A stretch of DNA of 64,000 nucleotides from Bedellia somnulentella (lineage: Eukaryota > Arthropoda > Insecta > Lepidoptera > Bedelliidae), in contig OY755182.1 in NCBI GenBank assembly GCA_963576735.1, positions 3,782,001 to 3,846,000 on the forward strand, written 5' to 3'. The notes under the pieces were generated by a model. That model made no database searches, had not been told where the DNA came from, and saw nothing but the letters and a program-made list of their open reading frames with translations. Below, piece after piece: positions 42,755-53,648 of the stretch (the first letter of the stretch is position 1; every line of letters begins with the position of its first letter). A program made the translations under genes and the position numbers.

Positions 42755-43067
42755 TGTTCAAAGTGACGATCGGCAGTCTATGCTCACCCCAATTGGAACT
42801 AACGGTCACGCCGTTATATGTATCTAACAAAAATAATCTCAAAATTTGATGCCAAATTCACTAGCTGTTTGTTTGACGAATATAAGCGACAAATAAGTGA
42901 CGTCTTCATTTGTCACCAATAAAATAAAACTCTTGCCAAGATACCGTACTACCAAACGGCCATTAGTCCTAAGTCACTTCTGTTGAGGACAGACTGCTAA
43001 TCGAGCATTATCTGAGTGAAACTTTCGGGTGAAACACTTCCGTCCTTTTCCCAGGATCTGTCGGATC
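42755..43067 (+). repeat. tandem duplication, right copy
   Basis: It carries GATACCGTACTACCAAACGG and GAAACACTTCCGTCCTTTTC, as in the left copy. Confidence 0.85.
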
Positions 43068-43134
43068 AGTTAGTAGTGAAATAATTTATTCTTCAGCACA
43101 TTTAAGATGAGATATGGAATAGTTTTATACCACA

Positions 43135-43268
43135 TGAAGTCAGCTTAGAATAGCACTAACTTTATATCTCGCGGGTTTCGCAAGAAGATAGTTTACTAAT
43201 TAAAAATAGACTTATGACGTGGATCTCGGGCGTTTTAGCGGGAGACCCTTTACAAATCTTCTTTTATT
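43135..43268 (+). mobile_element. SINE-M, decayed
   Basis: GAAGTCAGCTTAGAATAGCA, GGGTTTCGCAAGA and GGGCGTTTTAGCGGGAGACC. Confidence 0.6.
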
Positions 43269-43275
43269 ATAACAT

Positions 43276-43540
43276 ATTTTAACGACGTCCGTGGCCGAGT
43301 GGATAGGTGACTAGCTTCTCTATCTAGAGGTTGTGGGTTCGATCCCCGCTGAGTGCAACATTTATGTGATGGGCATAAATTATTGTTTCTTAGTATTGGA
43401 TGTTATTTAGATGTGTTTTATATAATATTACATATATCGTTAAGTTTTTATCCCATAATACATGTTTAACTTAAAAGTTTCGGGCAAACCTGATCCTTTA
43501 TAATGTGTCCGTATATGTTATTTATATTGTAGCCACTCAA
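43276..43540 (+). mobile_element. SINE-C, second copy
   Basis: CGTCCGTGGCCGAGTGGATA gives box A and GTGGGTTCGATCCCCGC box B. The body matches the copy at 11289. Confidence 0.85.
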
Positions 43541-43914
43541 ATTACAAGTGTTTTTTTTATTATGCAGCTCTGGCTACCCCGTTTTGGGGTATAGAGTATA
43601 TGTTAAACTCGCTATGTAATTTCACTCTATAGTCATTTGGGCTACTCGGCCATCATCTTATAAAGCCTGTTGTATATTTTTTTAGATGAACCTAAGCTCA
43701 ACTGAAATTTTTCTTCTATAAATCAATGTCACGCACATAACCTCCATTTACAAAGCACGATATATTATAAAGTAGAATTCCGCCGTTACCAACGATAATT
43801 AATCGTCTGACAAGCTGTATACAAAAACACAAAGTATTATAGAAAACAAATTGCATTTTTTTTGCAATACAAATAAACCTTTGATTAAAATTAATAAAAG
43901 TTTATTTTTACATA

Positions 43915-44164
43915 CATTCATACATACATATACTCACGGCTATAATTCCCTACAAGGGGTAGCAGGAGCCAAGGAAATATAAATTACTCGGCCACTTTTG
44001 GAAGTTGAGTGGGGAAAAGGCGGTAAAATAAAGGTTTTTGGTGATGGGTCTTCAACCGCATCGCTCAGAAATCCAATAAAAAGCCCCAATACCCTTAGTC
44101 GCCTCTTACGACACCTGTGGGAAGAAAGGGGTAGCAACATTCTAAGCCGGCACTACACGGCATT
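43915..44164 (-). mobile_element. SINE-M present only in copy F1
   Basis: A full SINE-M flanked by AAGTTTATTTTTA-like repeats (before 43911 and at about 44187). The inverted sister at about 48695 is an empty site, so this insertion postdates the duplication. Confidence 0.9.
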
Positions 44165-44655
44165 ATTTTATTATTTTATTATTATATAAGTTTATTTTTA
44201 TTCTATTTAATCAACCAGTTATACCACTATAGAAAATAAGGTTCTTAAGTTTCTGTTTTTATATGTATATCTAGCTTAGTAATTTCACGGCTACTGAAAA
44301 ACAAGCACAGTACTTGTATAACCAAACGTTTTTCAACACCCTTCATTTTTTATGATAGAGAACAAGCCATCAGCCTAGCAGGTATAATCACGATGTTCCC
44401 TTACTGTTAACAACCTTAATAAAATAACCGCGAACAAGATACATTGGAGTAGGCATGATTCTAGATTTGAACTTACATCTCTTGCAATAGAAGCTGTGGT
44501 TTTTCCGCTGAGCCATAAACAATACCTTGGTATTAGAAGAAAATTTGTTATACGTAATAGCGTACTTTGAAATGGTCTCTTGATTCATGTTTTTTGAAAA
44601 CTAATTTCAACGCCCTAGTAAATGTAGTTGGAAGCCAGGGGGCGTCAGTTTTATT

Positions 44656-44902
44656 TCATACATACATATACTCACGACTATAAATCCCTAAAAGGGGAAG
44701 CCAGAGCTAAGGAATCAGAAATTCCTCAGCCACTTTTGGAAGTTGCGTGGGGAAAACAGGGTATAATAAAGATGGTTGAAGATGGGTCTCCAACCGCATC
44801 GCCCAAAAATCCCTTAAAAGCCCCAATACCGTTCGCCGCCTCTTACGTATGCTCACCGGAAGAAATGGGGTAGTGCTATTCTATGCCGACACTACACAGC
44901 TA
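44656..44902 (-). mobile_element. SINE-M shared by duplicated copies
   Basis: ATACTCACGACTATAAATCC to CCGACACTACACAGC. The same insertion, with the shared ACTCACGACT variant and the flank CTGGCTTCCAACTACA, occurs inverted at 48012 and partly at 45695. Confidence 0.9.
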
Positions 44903-45471
44903 ATTTACTTCATACAGTTATTCTGAAACTAAGCCATTGATACATGTATATGGTCTATCATGAAATTTCCCGAATCGAAACCATTGACATTTGCATATAT
45001 TTATATGGTCTATCAAGAGATCGTGAAACGAGTATCAGCATAGCTAGTACGAGCGACCTTTTACCTAGATACCGCGTGGTATGAAACAGCCATCTCCGAC
45101 GCACTTACTTAACCCTTCAAGTGAGGGGCGCTAGGTCGTAATGTCGTGGAGCTGCTGCCCGCGGTGGGTGGTCCGTCGAATTACAAGTGTCGGAACACTT
45201 CAAATTACCATTTAATTTTGTATGCCGAGTTTCCCGTATTCACCTCAAACACACTGAGCTAGTGCCACTCAAAGAATCAGTAGTTTTGTTTACCATTATA
45301 GCCAATTTAAATTAATTAATTTCTTGCAGGTATGTGCAAGTCTAAATAGGATAAGCGGCTCAATACTGTTCACCCTATACAAAACATCCTTAAATTTACC
45401 ATATTTTAATTATTTTTGTTATGCAACTCTGGCTACCCCGTTTCGGCATTCAAATGAGATATACATACATA

Positions 45472-45680
45472 CAATAGTCACTCCCTAAAATGGGTAGCCA
45501 GAACTGAGGAATCAGAAATTTTTCAGCCACTTTTGGAATTTGCGTGGGTAAAAGATGGTGAAATAAAGGTTGTTGGAGATGGGTCTCCAACCGCATCGCC
45601 CAAAAATCCCTTAAAAGTCGTTAGTCGCCTCTTACGTACACCCACCGGAAGAAATAGGGTAGTGCTACTTTAAGCCTGTC
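45472..45680 (-). mobile_element. SINE-M, 3' end shortened
   Basis: ACTCCCTAAAATGGGTAGCC to GTGCTACTTTAAGCCTG. It is head-to-head with the next SINE-M. Confidence 0.8.
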
Positions 45681-45699
45681 GGCTTAGACGTGTTAGAGT

Positions 45700-46231
45700 G
45701 TTAGATTTTTGGGCGATGCGGTTGGAGACCCATCTTCAACCATCTTTATTTTACCCTGTTTTCCCTGCGCAACTTCCAAAAGTGGCTGAGGAATTTCTGA
45801 TTCCTTAGCTCTGGCTTCCCCTTTTAGGGATTTATAGTCGTGAGTATATGTATGTATGAAATAAAACTGACGCCCCCTGGCTTCCAACTACATTTACTAG
45901 GGCGTTGAAATTAGTTTTCAAAAAACATGAATCAAGAGACCATTTCAAAGTACGCTGTTACGTATTACAAATTTTCTTCTAATACCAAGGTATTGTTTAT
46001 AGCTCAGCGGAAAAACCACAGCTTCTATTGCAAGAGATGTAAGTTCAAATCTAGAATCATGCCTACTCCAATGTATCTTGTTCGCGGTTATTTTATTAAG
46101 GTTGTTAACAGTAAGGGAACATCGTGATTATACCTGCTAGGCTGATGGCTTGTTCTCTATCATAAAAAAATAAGGGTGTTGAAATACGTTTGGTTATACA
46201 AGTACTGTGCTTGTTTTTCAGTAGCCGTGAA
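45700..46231 (-). repeat. inverted-duplication unit, partial X copy
   Basis: Inverted relative to 44280-44835 over about 530 bp with few differences. It includes a 5'-truncated SINE-M (45700-45862) and the tRNA-like words ATAGCTCAGCGG and TAAGTTCAAATCTAGAATC. Confidence 0.9.
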
Positions 46232-46249
46232 ATGATTATTTAATGGATG

Positions 46250-46345
46250 TATGAGGGCAGCACAGGACCGGCCATTGTGGAGATCTTCGGAGAGGGTGTA
46301 TGTGTAGCTCTGAGCGTGTTTTGGCTGATGATGATGATGATAATT
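46250..46345 (+). pseudogene. LINE C-terminal fragment
   Basis: ATGAGGGCAGCACAGGACCG opens a MRAAQDR-like block as at 8490, followed by degraded codons and a GAT-repeat. Confidence 0.65.
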
Positions 46346-46378
46346 TATTAAATTATATGTATGTGCTAGTATTGGCCC

Positions 46379-46818
46379 AGACACTGTGATAGCTCAGTGG
46401 ATAGAACACCGCTTATCGTATGGACGATGATGGTTCGAATCCCGGGCTGGGCCTACACCAATTTGTCTTTTCTAAAGTCATTTGTGTGGTTAAATTATCA
46501 TGGTTTTTAACGGTGAGGGAAAACATCGGTGAGGAAACCCACATGGCAAAGTTTTACTTAGTCATTTGACAGTGTATTCGTACAAAACAGCGATAGGACG
46601 GCCCTCTATCACCGAATATAATTACCTGGTTAATCCCAGTTTCATACGAAACCTCTCAGAATTTATAGTCAGAGAGACAATTTACAGTCACAGAGTACAC
46701 TGTCCATGCAAAACGTGGGTACTCTGAACACCAGGTGACAAAGTCACGTGATGTTCAGAAGTAGTAGTACCTCTGCCAACCCCTTCGGGGATATTCGGCG
46801 TGAACGTTTATGTTATGT
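46379..46818 (+). mobile_element. SINE-A with an internal insertion
   Basis: The head GATAGCTCAGTGGATAGAAC and box B GGTTCGAATCCCGGGC are present, and the full 3' end has CTCTGCCAACCCCTTCGGGG. About 75 foreign bases interrupt the CTATCACGTGAGTACACTG core (46612-46688). Confidence 0.9.
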
Positions 46819-47296
46819 TATTAATAAACGTGTGCACTCAAAATATGAAGATAAGACTTAACAATCAATCGAATGCAAATACTCAAATATCATTTTATCA
46901 TACTTTAGGGTTTTATTTCCTAATGACAACTACGTACCTCGCCTCGACTGTACCAGTATGTAGAAATAAACAAGAGTTAGATTAAAACAGATAGTTTCAT
47001 AGCTAAAACATAAGAACAAAATGGCTCATAAAATCAGCTGTCACCTCGATATTTGTTTAACAAAATGTGTGTTCAATTTGCAGTATACCGCGAAACAGCT
47101 GAATATGTGACTGCTATTTATCCCGAATGAAATAGGATCGGAACCCCTGGAGGCCTAGCCGAGCGCTATTTTATAATCACGATACGGTAAGAATGAGATA
47201 TCAGTATACGATATTTAGTAAGTGAGATAAGTGTGAAACCGATAGCTAAGTAAGTGTTCTATTATATAATGGCTTTCTGCAATACTTTTACATATA

Positions 47297-47509
47297 GAAT
47301 AGAATAGAATAGAATAGAATAGAATAGAAAACTCTTTATTGTACATCAGATATGGAAAAACAATTACAAATACACAGAATGAATTAACAAAAGTTCAATT
47401 GGCGGTCTTATCACTAAAAGCGATCTGTTCCAGACAACCTTTAAATGGAGAGGTCAATAAATTAGAGTCATGTGAGATAGATGTACAACAACATGGTGAA
47501 ACTGATGAT
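47297..47509 (-). mobile_element. retroposon insertion with (AATAG)n tail
   Basis: The insertion splits TTTTACATATA from TATTTTTGGTAAATATG, which are contiguous in the opposite arm near 49390. It starts with GAATAGAATAGAATAG followed by AACTCTTTATTGTACATCAG, an inverted AATAAAG-type 3' end. The 84-codon frame across it is not recognised. Confidence 0.75.
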
Positions 47510-48011
47510 ATTTTTGGTAAATATGAATCTTCAACTTATTTGTTTATCTTATCATTAATTTGTATTTATCTTATCTTTAACTTTTATTTATGAAATTATA
47601 GGTGTAATATAGTACTATATTAGTTATACAATTCAATAGATTATTTATTGGTAATTCTATTAATATTAAACACTAATATAGCTGCCATACAAAATTAAAT
47701 GGTAATTTGAAGTGTTTCGACACTTGTTATTCGACGGACCACCCACCGCGGGCAGAAGCTCCACGCCATTACGACCTAGCCTCTCACTTGAAGGGTTAAG
47801 TAAGTGCGTCAGAGATGGATGTTTTATACCACGCGGTATCTAGGTAAAAGGTCGCTTGTACTAGCTATGCTGATACTCGTTTCACGATCTCTTGATAGAC
47901 CATATAAATATACTATATGCAAATGTCAATGGTTTTGATTCGGGAAATTTCATGATAGACCATATACATGTATCAATGGTTTAGTTTCAGAATAACTGTA
48001 TGAAGTAAATT

Positions 48012-48270
48012 TGCTGTGTAGTGTCGGCATAGAATAGCACTACCCCATTTCTACCGGTGGGCATACGTAAGAGGCTGCGAACGGTAATGGGGCTTTTAAG
48101 GGATTTTTGGGCGATGCGGTTGGAGACCCATCACCAACCATCTTTATTTTACCATGTTTTCCCCACGCAACTTCCAAAAGTGGCTGAGGAATTTCTGATT
48201 CCTTAGCTCTGGCTACCCCTTTTAGGCATTTATAGTCGTGAGTATATGTATGTATGTATGTATGTATCAA
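48012..48270 (+). mobile_element. SINE-M shared with copy F1
   Basis: GCTGTGTAGTGTCGGCATAG to ATAGTCGTGAGTATATGTAT, the inverted counterpart of 44656-44902. Confidence 0.92.
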
Positions 48271-49022
48271 GCAAAACTGATGCCCCCTGGCTTCCAACTA
48301 CATTTACTAGGGCGTTGAAATTAGTTTTCAAACATGAATCTAGACAACATTTGGAAGTACGCTATTTATGTATTACAAATTTTCTTCAAACACCAAGGTA
48401 TTGTTGATAGTTAAGTGGGAAAACTACCGCTCCTATTGCAAGCGATGTAAGTTCAAATCTAGAATCACGCCTATTCCAATGTATCTTGTTCGCGGTTAAC
48501 AGTAAGGGAAATATCGTGACGAAACCTGCTAGGCTGACGGCTTGTTCCCTATAAGGGTGTTCACATACGTTTGATTATATTCGTACTGTGCTTTATTTTT
48601 CAGTAGCCGTGAATTAGCTAGATACACATATAAAAACAGAAGTGTAAAAACCTTATTTTCTATAGTGGTATAACTAGTTGATTAAATAAGATAAAAATAA
48701 ACTATTTATAATTTTAATCAAAGGTGTTTTATACTCTGGGTCATTTTTAGTAGTAAGTCATTTTAATATATTGCAAAAAATAGCAATTTATTTTTTATAA
48801 TACTTTTTGTTATTGTGTACAGCTTGTCAGACGATTAATAATCGTTGGTAAGCGAATTCTACTTTATAATATATCGTGAATGGAGTTTTTGTGCGTGACA
48901 TTGATTTATAGAAGAAAACATTCATCTAAATAAATATACAATAGGCCTTGTAAAATGATGGCCGAGTAGCCCATAACTTACATAGCAAGCATATCTGTGT
49001 AGTGTCTAACGATACGAACTAA

Positions 49023-49877
49023 ACGAGTATCAGCATAGCTAGTACGAGCGACCTTTTACCTAGATACCGCGTGGTATAAAACAGCCATCTCTGACGCACT
49101 TACTTAACCCTTCAAGTGAGAGGCTAGGTCGTAATGGCGTGGAGTTGCTGCCCGCGGTGGGTGGTCCGTCGAATTACAAGTGTCGAAACACTTCAAATTA
49201 CCATTTAATTTTGTATGGCAGCTATATTAGTGTTTAATATTAATAGAATTACCAATAAATAATCTATTGAATTGGATAACTAATATAGTACTATATTACA
49301 CCTATAATTTCATAAATAAAAGTTAAAGATAAGATAAATACAAATTAATGATAAGATAAACAAATAAGTTGAAGATTCATATTTACCAAAAATATATGTA
49401 AAAGTATTGCAGAAAGCCATTATATAATAGAACACTTACTTAGCTATCGGTTTCACACTTATCTCACTTACTAAATATCGTATACTGATATCTCATTCTA
49501 ACCGTATCGTGATTATAAAATAGCGCTCGTGCTAGGCCTCCAGGGGTTCCGATCTTATTTCATTCGGGATAAATAGCAGTCACAGATTCAGCTGTTTTGC
49601 GGTATACTGCAAATTGAACACACATTTTGTTAAACAAATATCGAGGTGACAGCTGATTTTATGAGCCATTTTGTTCTTATATATGTTTAAGCTATGAAAC
49701 TATCTGTTTCAAACTAACTCTTGTTTATTTCTACATACTGGTACAGTCGAGGCGAGGTACGTAGTTTTCATTAGGAAATAAAACCCTTAAGTATGATAAA
49801 ATGATATTTGAGTATTAGCATTCGATTGATTGTTAAGTCTTATCTTTATATTTTGAGTGCACACGTTTATTAATTAA
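49023..49877 (+). repeat. inverted-duplication unit, Y forward (right hairpin arm)
   Basis: It matches 46820-47883 in reverse over its whole length once the 213-bp insertion is discounted. Shared words are CTCCAGGGGTTCCGAT, CAGTCGAGGCGAGGTACGTA and TATTTGAGTATTAGCATTCG. Confidence 0.92.
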
Positions 49878-49941
49878 TAAATAATAAATTTATAATTTAT
49901 GTTATCGTGTGTTTTATGTGTGTGTTGTTATTATCGGCTTT

Positions 49942-50008
49942 GTTGTGTAGTGTCAGCTTAGAATCGCACTACCCCTTTTCTTCCAGTGGGTGTATGTACG
50001 AGGCAGTT
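49942..50008 (+). mobile_element. SINE-M 5' head fused to LINE-D
   Basis: GTGTAGTGTCAGCTTAGAAT to GTGTATGTACGAGGCAG, then LINE coding begins at once. Confidence 0.8.
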
Positions 50009-51020
50009 ACAAGAAAAAAGCCGCGAACAAGGTCTTCCATTGTTTCTTTGTTTTGTCGATCTGGAGAAGGCTTTCAACAGTGTTCCTCGCGAGGCTCTTT
50101 GGATTGTACTGGAGAAGGTGGGTTGTCGGGCGAAATTTGTACGTTTGGTTCGACTGCTGCACGATGGATGACTTGTTGCGTATCTGCAAATTGGGAACAC
50201 TCCGATTTCTTTCCCGTAAGCTGTGGAGTTAAGCAAGGCTGTGTCCTCGCACCCACACTATTTGCCATCTATTTTGCAAGTGTAGTTAGCGAAACGATAC
50301 GAAAAGTGCCTACAGGGATCCATATACGCTTTCAAACTGATGGTATGCTCTTGAACCTATCCAGGCTGAAGGCCCGCACTAAAGTATCCCACAAAATGAT
50401 CTCCGAGATTATGTACGAGGATGACTTATACTTTTTAGCGGAGTCCCCAACTTCTGTACAAGAGCTGATGACTGGTCTAGACGACGCGTGCACCAAGTTT
50501 GGCCTGAAGATAAATGTAGGCAAGACAGAAGTCATAACAACAGGCCTGCAAACAGACGAACCTCTGAGAATCTGTCTCGGTCAGGATGTTCTGAAGCGTG
50601 TAGAGAAGTTCAAATACCTGGGAAGCACAATTATATCGCACTGCGACCTGGATGCCAAAATAAATAGCAGGAATGGTGCTGCTTCAGCGTCTTACGGCAA
50701 ACTCCGCTCAAGGGTCTTTCGTTCGCACGATCTCAAACTAGCTACAAAAATCTCAGTTTACCGGGCCATTGTACTGCCCAATCTGCTATACGGTTCAGAG
50801 ACTTAGTGGCTTTACCGTAAAAATATTAAGTCGCTAGACCAATTTCATCTCCGATGTCTACGCGACATCATGAGCATCCACTGGACTGACCGCATCAGAA
50901 ATACTGAGATTCTTCGACGCGCCACGATTTGCGGTATTGAAGCTTATCTGATGCGGCGTCAATTACGATGGTGTGGTCATGTTTTCCGAATGCCAGATGA
51001 ACGCATAGCTAAGTGAATCT
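50004..51020 (+). pseudogene. LINE-D reverse transcriptase, decayed
   Basis: The frame reads [20 protein letters not shown], motif A ([17 protein letters not shown]), then a one-base loss near 50166 that shifts the frame. Motif B follows ([20 protein letters not shown]), and motif C is mutated to YEDDL (the family normally has FADD or YADD). Then come [18 protein letters not shown] thumb sequence, [16 protein letters not shown], a TAG at 50804 and [17 protein letters not shown] before a stop. RT fingers and the endonuclease are missing. The first residue follows a SINE-M head directly. Confidence 0.82.
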
Positions 51021-51058
51021 TAAGAGCACAATCATCTCAAGAGCCGCATTCTATATCA

Positions 51059-51762
51059 ATGGTTATAGACGAAATCCGACAACTACGGCAAGATGTGCAT
51101 GAGCTAACAACCAATTTTGACAAAAAGCTGCAAGACTTTGAGAAAAAGTTCGCAAAGCAAGAACAAGGAATTTTAATTCTTAGATCGAAAGTTAGTGAAT
51201 TGGAAGAAAACCAAGAAAACAGAGACCAAACATCTATGAGGAACCAACTTGAAATAATTGGCTTGCCGGAACTACCAAATGAGCAGCTGGAACACCTAAT
51301 ACTTTTAACGGCTAAGAAAATTGGAACAGAACTAACCGAAACAGATATTGCGGAAGCTTTTCGCTCAGGTCCTATTTCACATCGAGAAACTGTTTCCTCT
51401 CAAATAGGGATCAAGAAGTCACGTCCAGTGATTGTCAGGTTGACCAGGCAAAAAAAACGAGACGAATTCATAAGAGCTGCCAAGAGTAGACGCAACCTCT
51501 CGTCAGAAAATATTACAGATGCTGCCACATGTCAGATTTATGTTAACTAGAGACTGACAAAATATAAAAGGCTGTTATTTCGAGATGCGAGAGCACGAGC
51601 ACGTCATCACAGTTTCAAATATTGTTTGGTCCGAGGTGGAAATATTTACATACGCAGGGAAGAGAACAAACCACCCATTCAAATACGATCTGCTTCGGAG
51701 CTGGACAGCAAGATTGGAGCTTCTGCTACCGTCACGGCGTCTTCTTGTACATAATCTGTCAA
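51059..51762 (+). pseudogene. LINE ORF1 (coiled coil, RRM-like), one nonsense codon
   Basis: Residues 1-60 form a coiled coil (heptads in LRQDVHELTTNFDKKLQDFE and KQEQGILILRSKVSELEENQ). An RRM-like core follows (NQLEIIGLPELPNE, RPVIVRLTRQKKRDEFIRAA) and then a C-terminal domain. A TAG at 51548-51550 interrupts the frame between VN and RLTKYKRLLF, where the family usually has Glu (GAG). Beyond it the same frame continues as RARHHSFKYCLVRGGNIYIR to TAA near 51762. ORF1 proteins bind element RNA as trimers (family knowledge). Confidence 0.82.
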
Positions 51763-52145
51763 TTATTGTGGCCATGCCCTGTTCGTTTCTGTATAGAACT
51801 TATATTTCTTCTTTCCAGAATTTAATAAGAAATTGTAAATTAACTTCTCGGGGCAGGTGTTGCACTTTCATAATACAATACCTTTTCCTACACAAATACA
51901 ACACACATTACCAAAAATTACTCGCCCATCTCATATAAAATGCAAATATTAGTATCTAAAACACATAAAATATCATTTCCGATTAATATATACTTCCGCT
52001 CAACCCGCTACATAGTCGTATCCTATATTTTATACTTCAAATCAAATTGTTTCCTTGTATCATTCTCTCAGACTGAATGTATGTGTAAGTACTTAAGCAT
52101 GACATATCATAGTTTTAATTTATTTGATCTTTCACAACAGGACTT

Positions 52146-53570
52146 ATGGCCAACTTAGATTTTTTAAGGAATATTGACGATAACTTCGTAATTAATTGCC
52201 ATGCTTTAACGAACCCCGAAAACTGTAGAGACATATTAAACAAATTTTAATTGAAGTTGTTAAATGTAAACATACGAAGCCTAAATAGAAACTTCGATCT
52301 TCGAACTTGTAGTAAATACAAGATATTAGACGATGCACAATACGGATTTAGGAAAAACCGGTCCACAACTTTAGCTGTGTATAATTATATCCAGAAAGCT
52401 ATAAAAATTATATCAAATAAGGAATACGCAATTGGTATTCTAATAGACCTAAAAAAAGCTTACAACAAAGCTCAATATGATATATTAGAAACCAAATTTT
52501 ACGGTGCAGGAATCCGCGAAAATACTCTCAAATTAATTAAATCTTACTTGCAGAACCGAATACAATGTGTCGAAATTGAATATTACAACTACGAAACCAA
52601 AGAAATAGAATTTATTCAATCAGATTTCAAAACAATGAAAGCATCAATACCCCAGGGGTGTGTAATCGGGTGTTTGATGTTTTTAATTTACATAAACGAC
52701 CTTCCTAAAATAATAAAAAACGTTCACTGCACACTCTTTGCTGATGACTTATCTATAATGCTTCCTTGCCAAAATAATGTAGACTTAAATAATAAACTGA
52801 CCTCACTATTTGAAACCCTAACAAATTGGCTACACAAACATAATTTGGAAATAAATGCGCAAAAAACAAAATTAATAGCTTTTCATACATCTCAGAAGAA
52901 GAAAATTGACATAGATTTTACTTATGATGGGGAAAAAATTAGCGTGGTAAATGAAGCAACATTATTGGGAATTAACATTGACTCCCACCTTGATTGGAAA
53001 TCCCATGTTAGTAGAAATAAATCTAAATTAAGTAGCTTTGCGTACGCTTTGCTAGAAGTAAAGAAAACAACGAGTACAGAAACCGCGCGTATCACTTATT
53101 TCGCATATGCGAACTCTTGGCTGAGCTACGGTATAATACTATGGGGAAATAGCACCCACTCGTCCCAGGTATTTATTATGCAAAAAAAACTAATTAGAAT
53201 TATTGCAAATATCACAGAATCGGATTCTTGTAGGCCTTATTTTATTAAATATAACATACTTACATTGGCTGGTGTATATATCCTAGAAATTTGTAAATTC
53301 GTTCGTGAAAATCAACATTTATACACTAAAAGAAAAGATATAGACACACCATACATACTTAGACACCCAAACTAATTGCAGATGCCGGTTACACGCCTAC
53401 ACATGCAGTCGTGTAACGCACACATAATGTCAATAAATGTTTACAACAAGTTGCCCAACAAACTCAAAAGAACTGAAAATGACAAATTTTCCCAACAGTT
53501 GAAAAAACAACTTATAAAAAAATGCTATTACTCGGTAAAAGAATTCTTAAACGACAAAACATTGAAATAA
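52146..53570 (+). pseudogene. LINE ORF2, endonuclease mostly deleted, two nonsense codons
   Basis: The ATG at 52146 starts MANLDFLRNIDDNFVINCHA in frame with the rest. A TAA at 52248-52250 breaks the frame. The APE start LKLLNVNIRSLNRNFD then joins within about ten residues to DDAQYGFRKNRSTTLAVYN of the RT palm, so an in-frame deletion removed nearly all of the endonuclease and the RT fingers. Motif A (GILIDLKKAYNKA), motif B (ASIPQGCVIGCLMFLIYIND) and motif C (LFADDLSIML) remain. A second stop lies at 53373 before the C-terminus (PVTRLHMQSCNAHIMSINVY to the stop at 53570). Confidence 0.85.
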
Positions 53571-53648
53571 ATTATATTTTATCAGACTTATTCGAATAGC
53601 CGTTGACCAAATAAAATGACATTATTAATATTTACTTAAAAAATAAAA

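Larger units (their letters stand above)
43605..45233 (+). repeat. inverted-duplication unit, copy F1 (segments X and part of Y)
   Basis: X (43605-45025) recurs inverted at 47884-49000. The start of Y (45026-45233) recurs inverted at about 47690-47883 and direct at 49023-49225. Marker words are GACAAGCTGTATAC, ATACCGCGTGGTAT and CGCGGTGGGTGGTCCGTCGA. Confidence 0.88.
46820..49000 (-). repeat. inverted-duplication unit, reverse copy (Y then X)
   Basis: Y reversed (46820-47883) is followed by X reversed (47884-49000). Y reversed pairs with 49023-49877 to form a long hairpin. X reversed pairs with 43605-45025. Confidence 0.9.
51040..53648 (+). mobile_element. Jockey-type LINE with ORF1 and a deleted ORF2
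   Basis: ORF1 remnant (51059-51762), spacer, ORF2 remnant (52146-53570) and an A-rich 3' end with AATAAAA (53612-53648). It is truncated at the ORF1 N-terminus, where it abuts LINE-D. Confidence 0.8.

Noticed and set aside
43940..44140. Minus-strand 66-codon ORF, and similar ORFs in other SINE-M copies (for example 48040-48297)
   Set aside because: These are translations of SINE-M, which is non-coding.
47339..47593. 84-codon ORF ending in a hydrophobic helix-like segment
   Set aside because: It crosses the junction between a retroposon insertion and the duplicated Y segment, so it cannot be an ancestral gene.
46820..49877. Inverted repeat as an assembly artefact
   Set aside because: The arms differ by substitutions and by distinct insertions, which a false join of the same reads would not give. 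Long reads would still be the decisive test.
51059..51762. Resemblance of the ORF to baculovirus-type coiled-coil proteins
   Set aside because: The position just upstream of a LINE ORF2 and the coiled-coil/RRM layout fit a LINE ORF1. No other viral gene is nearby.
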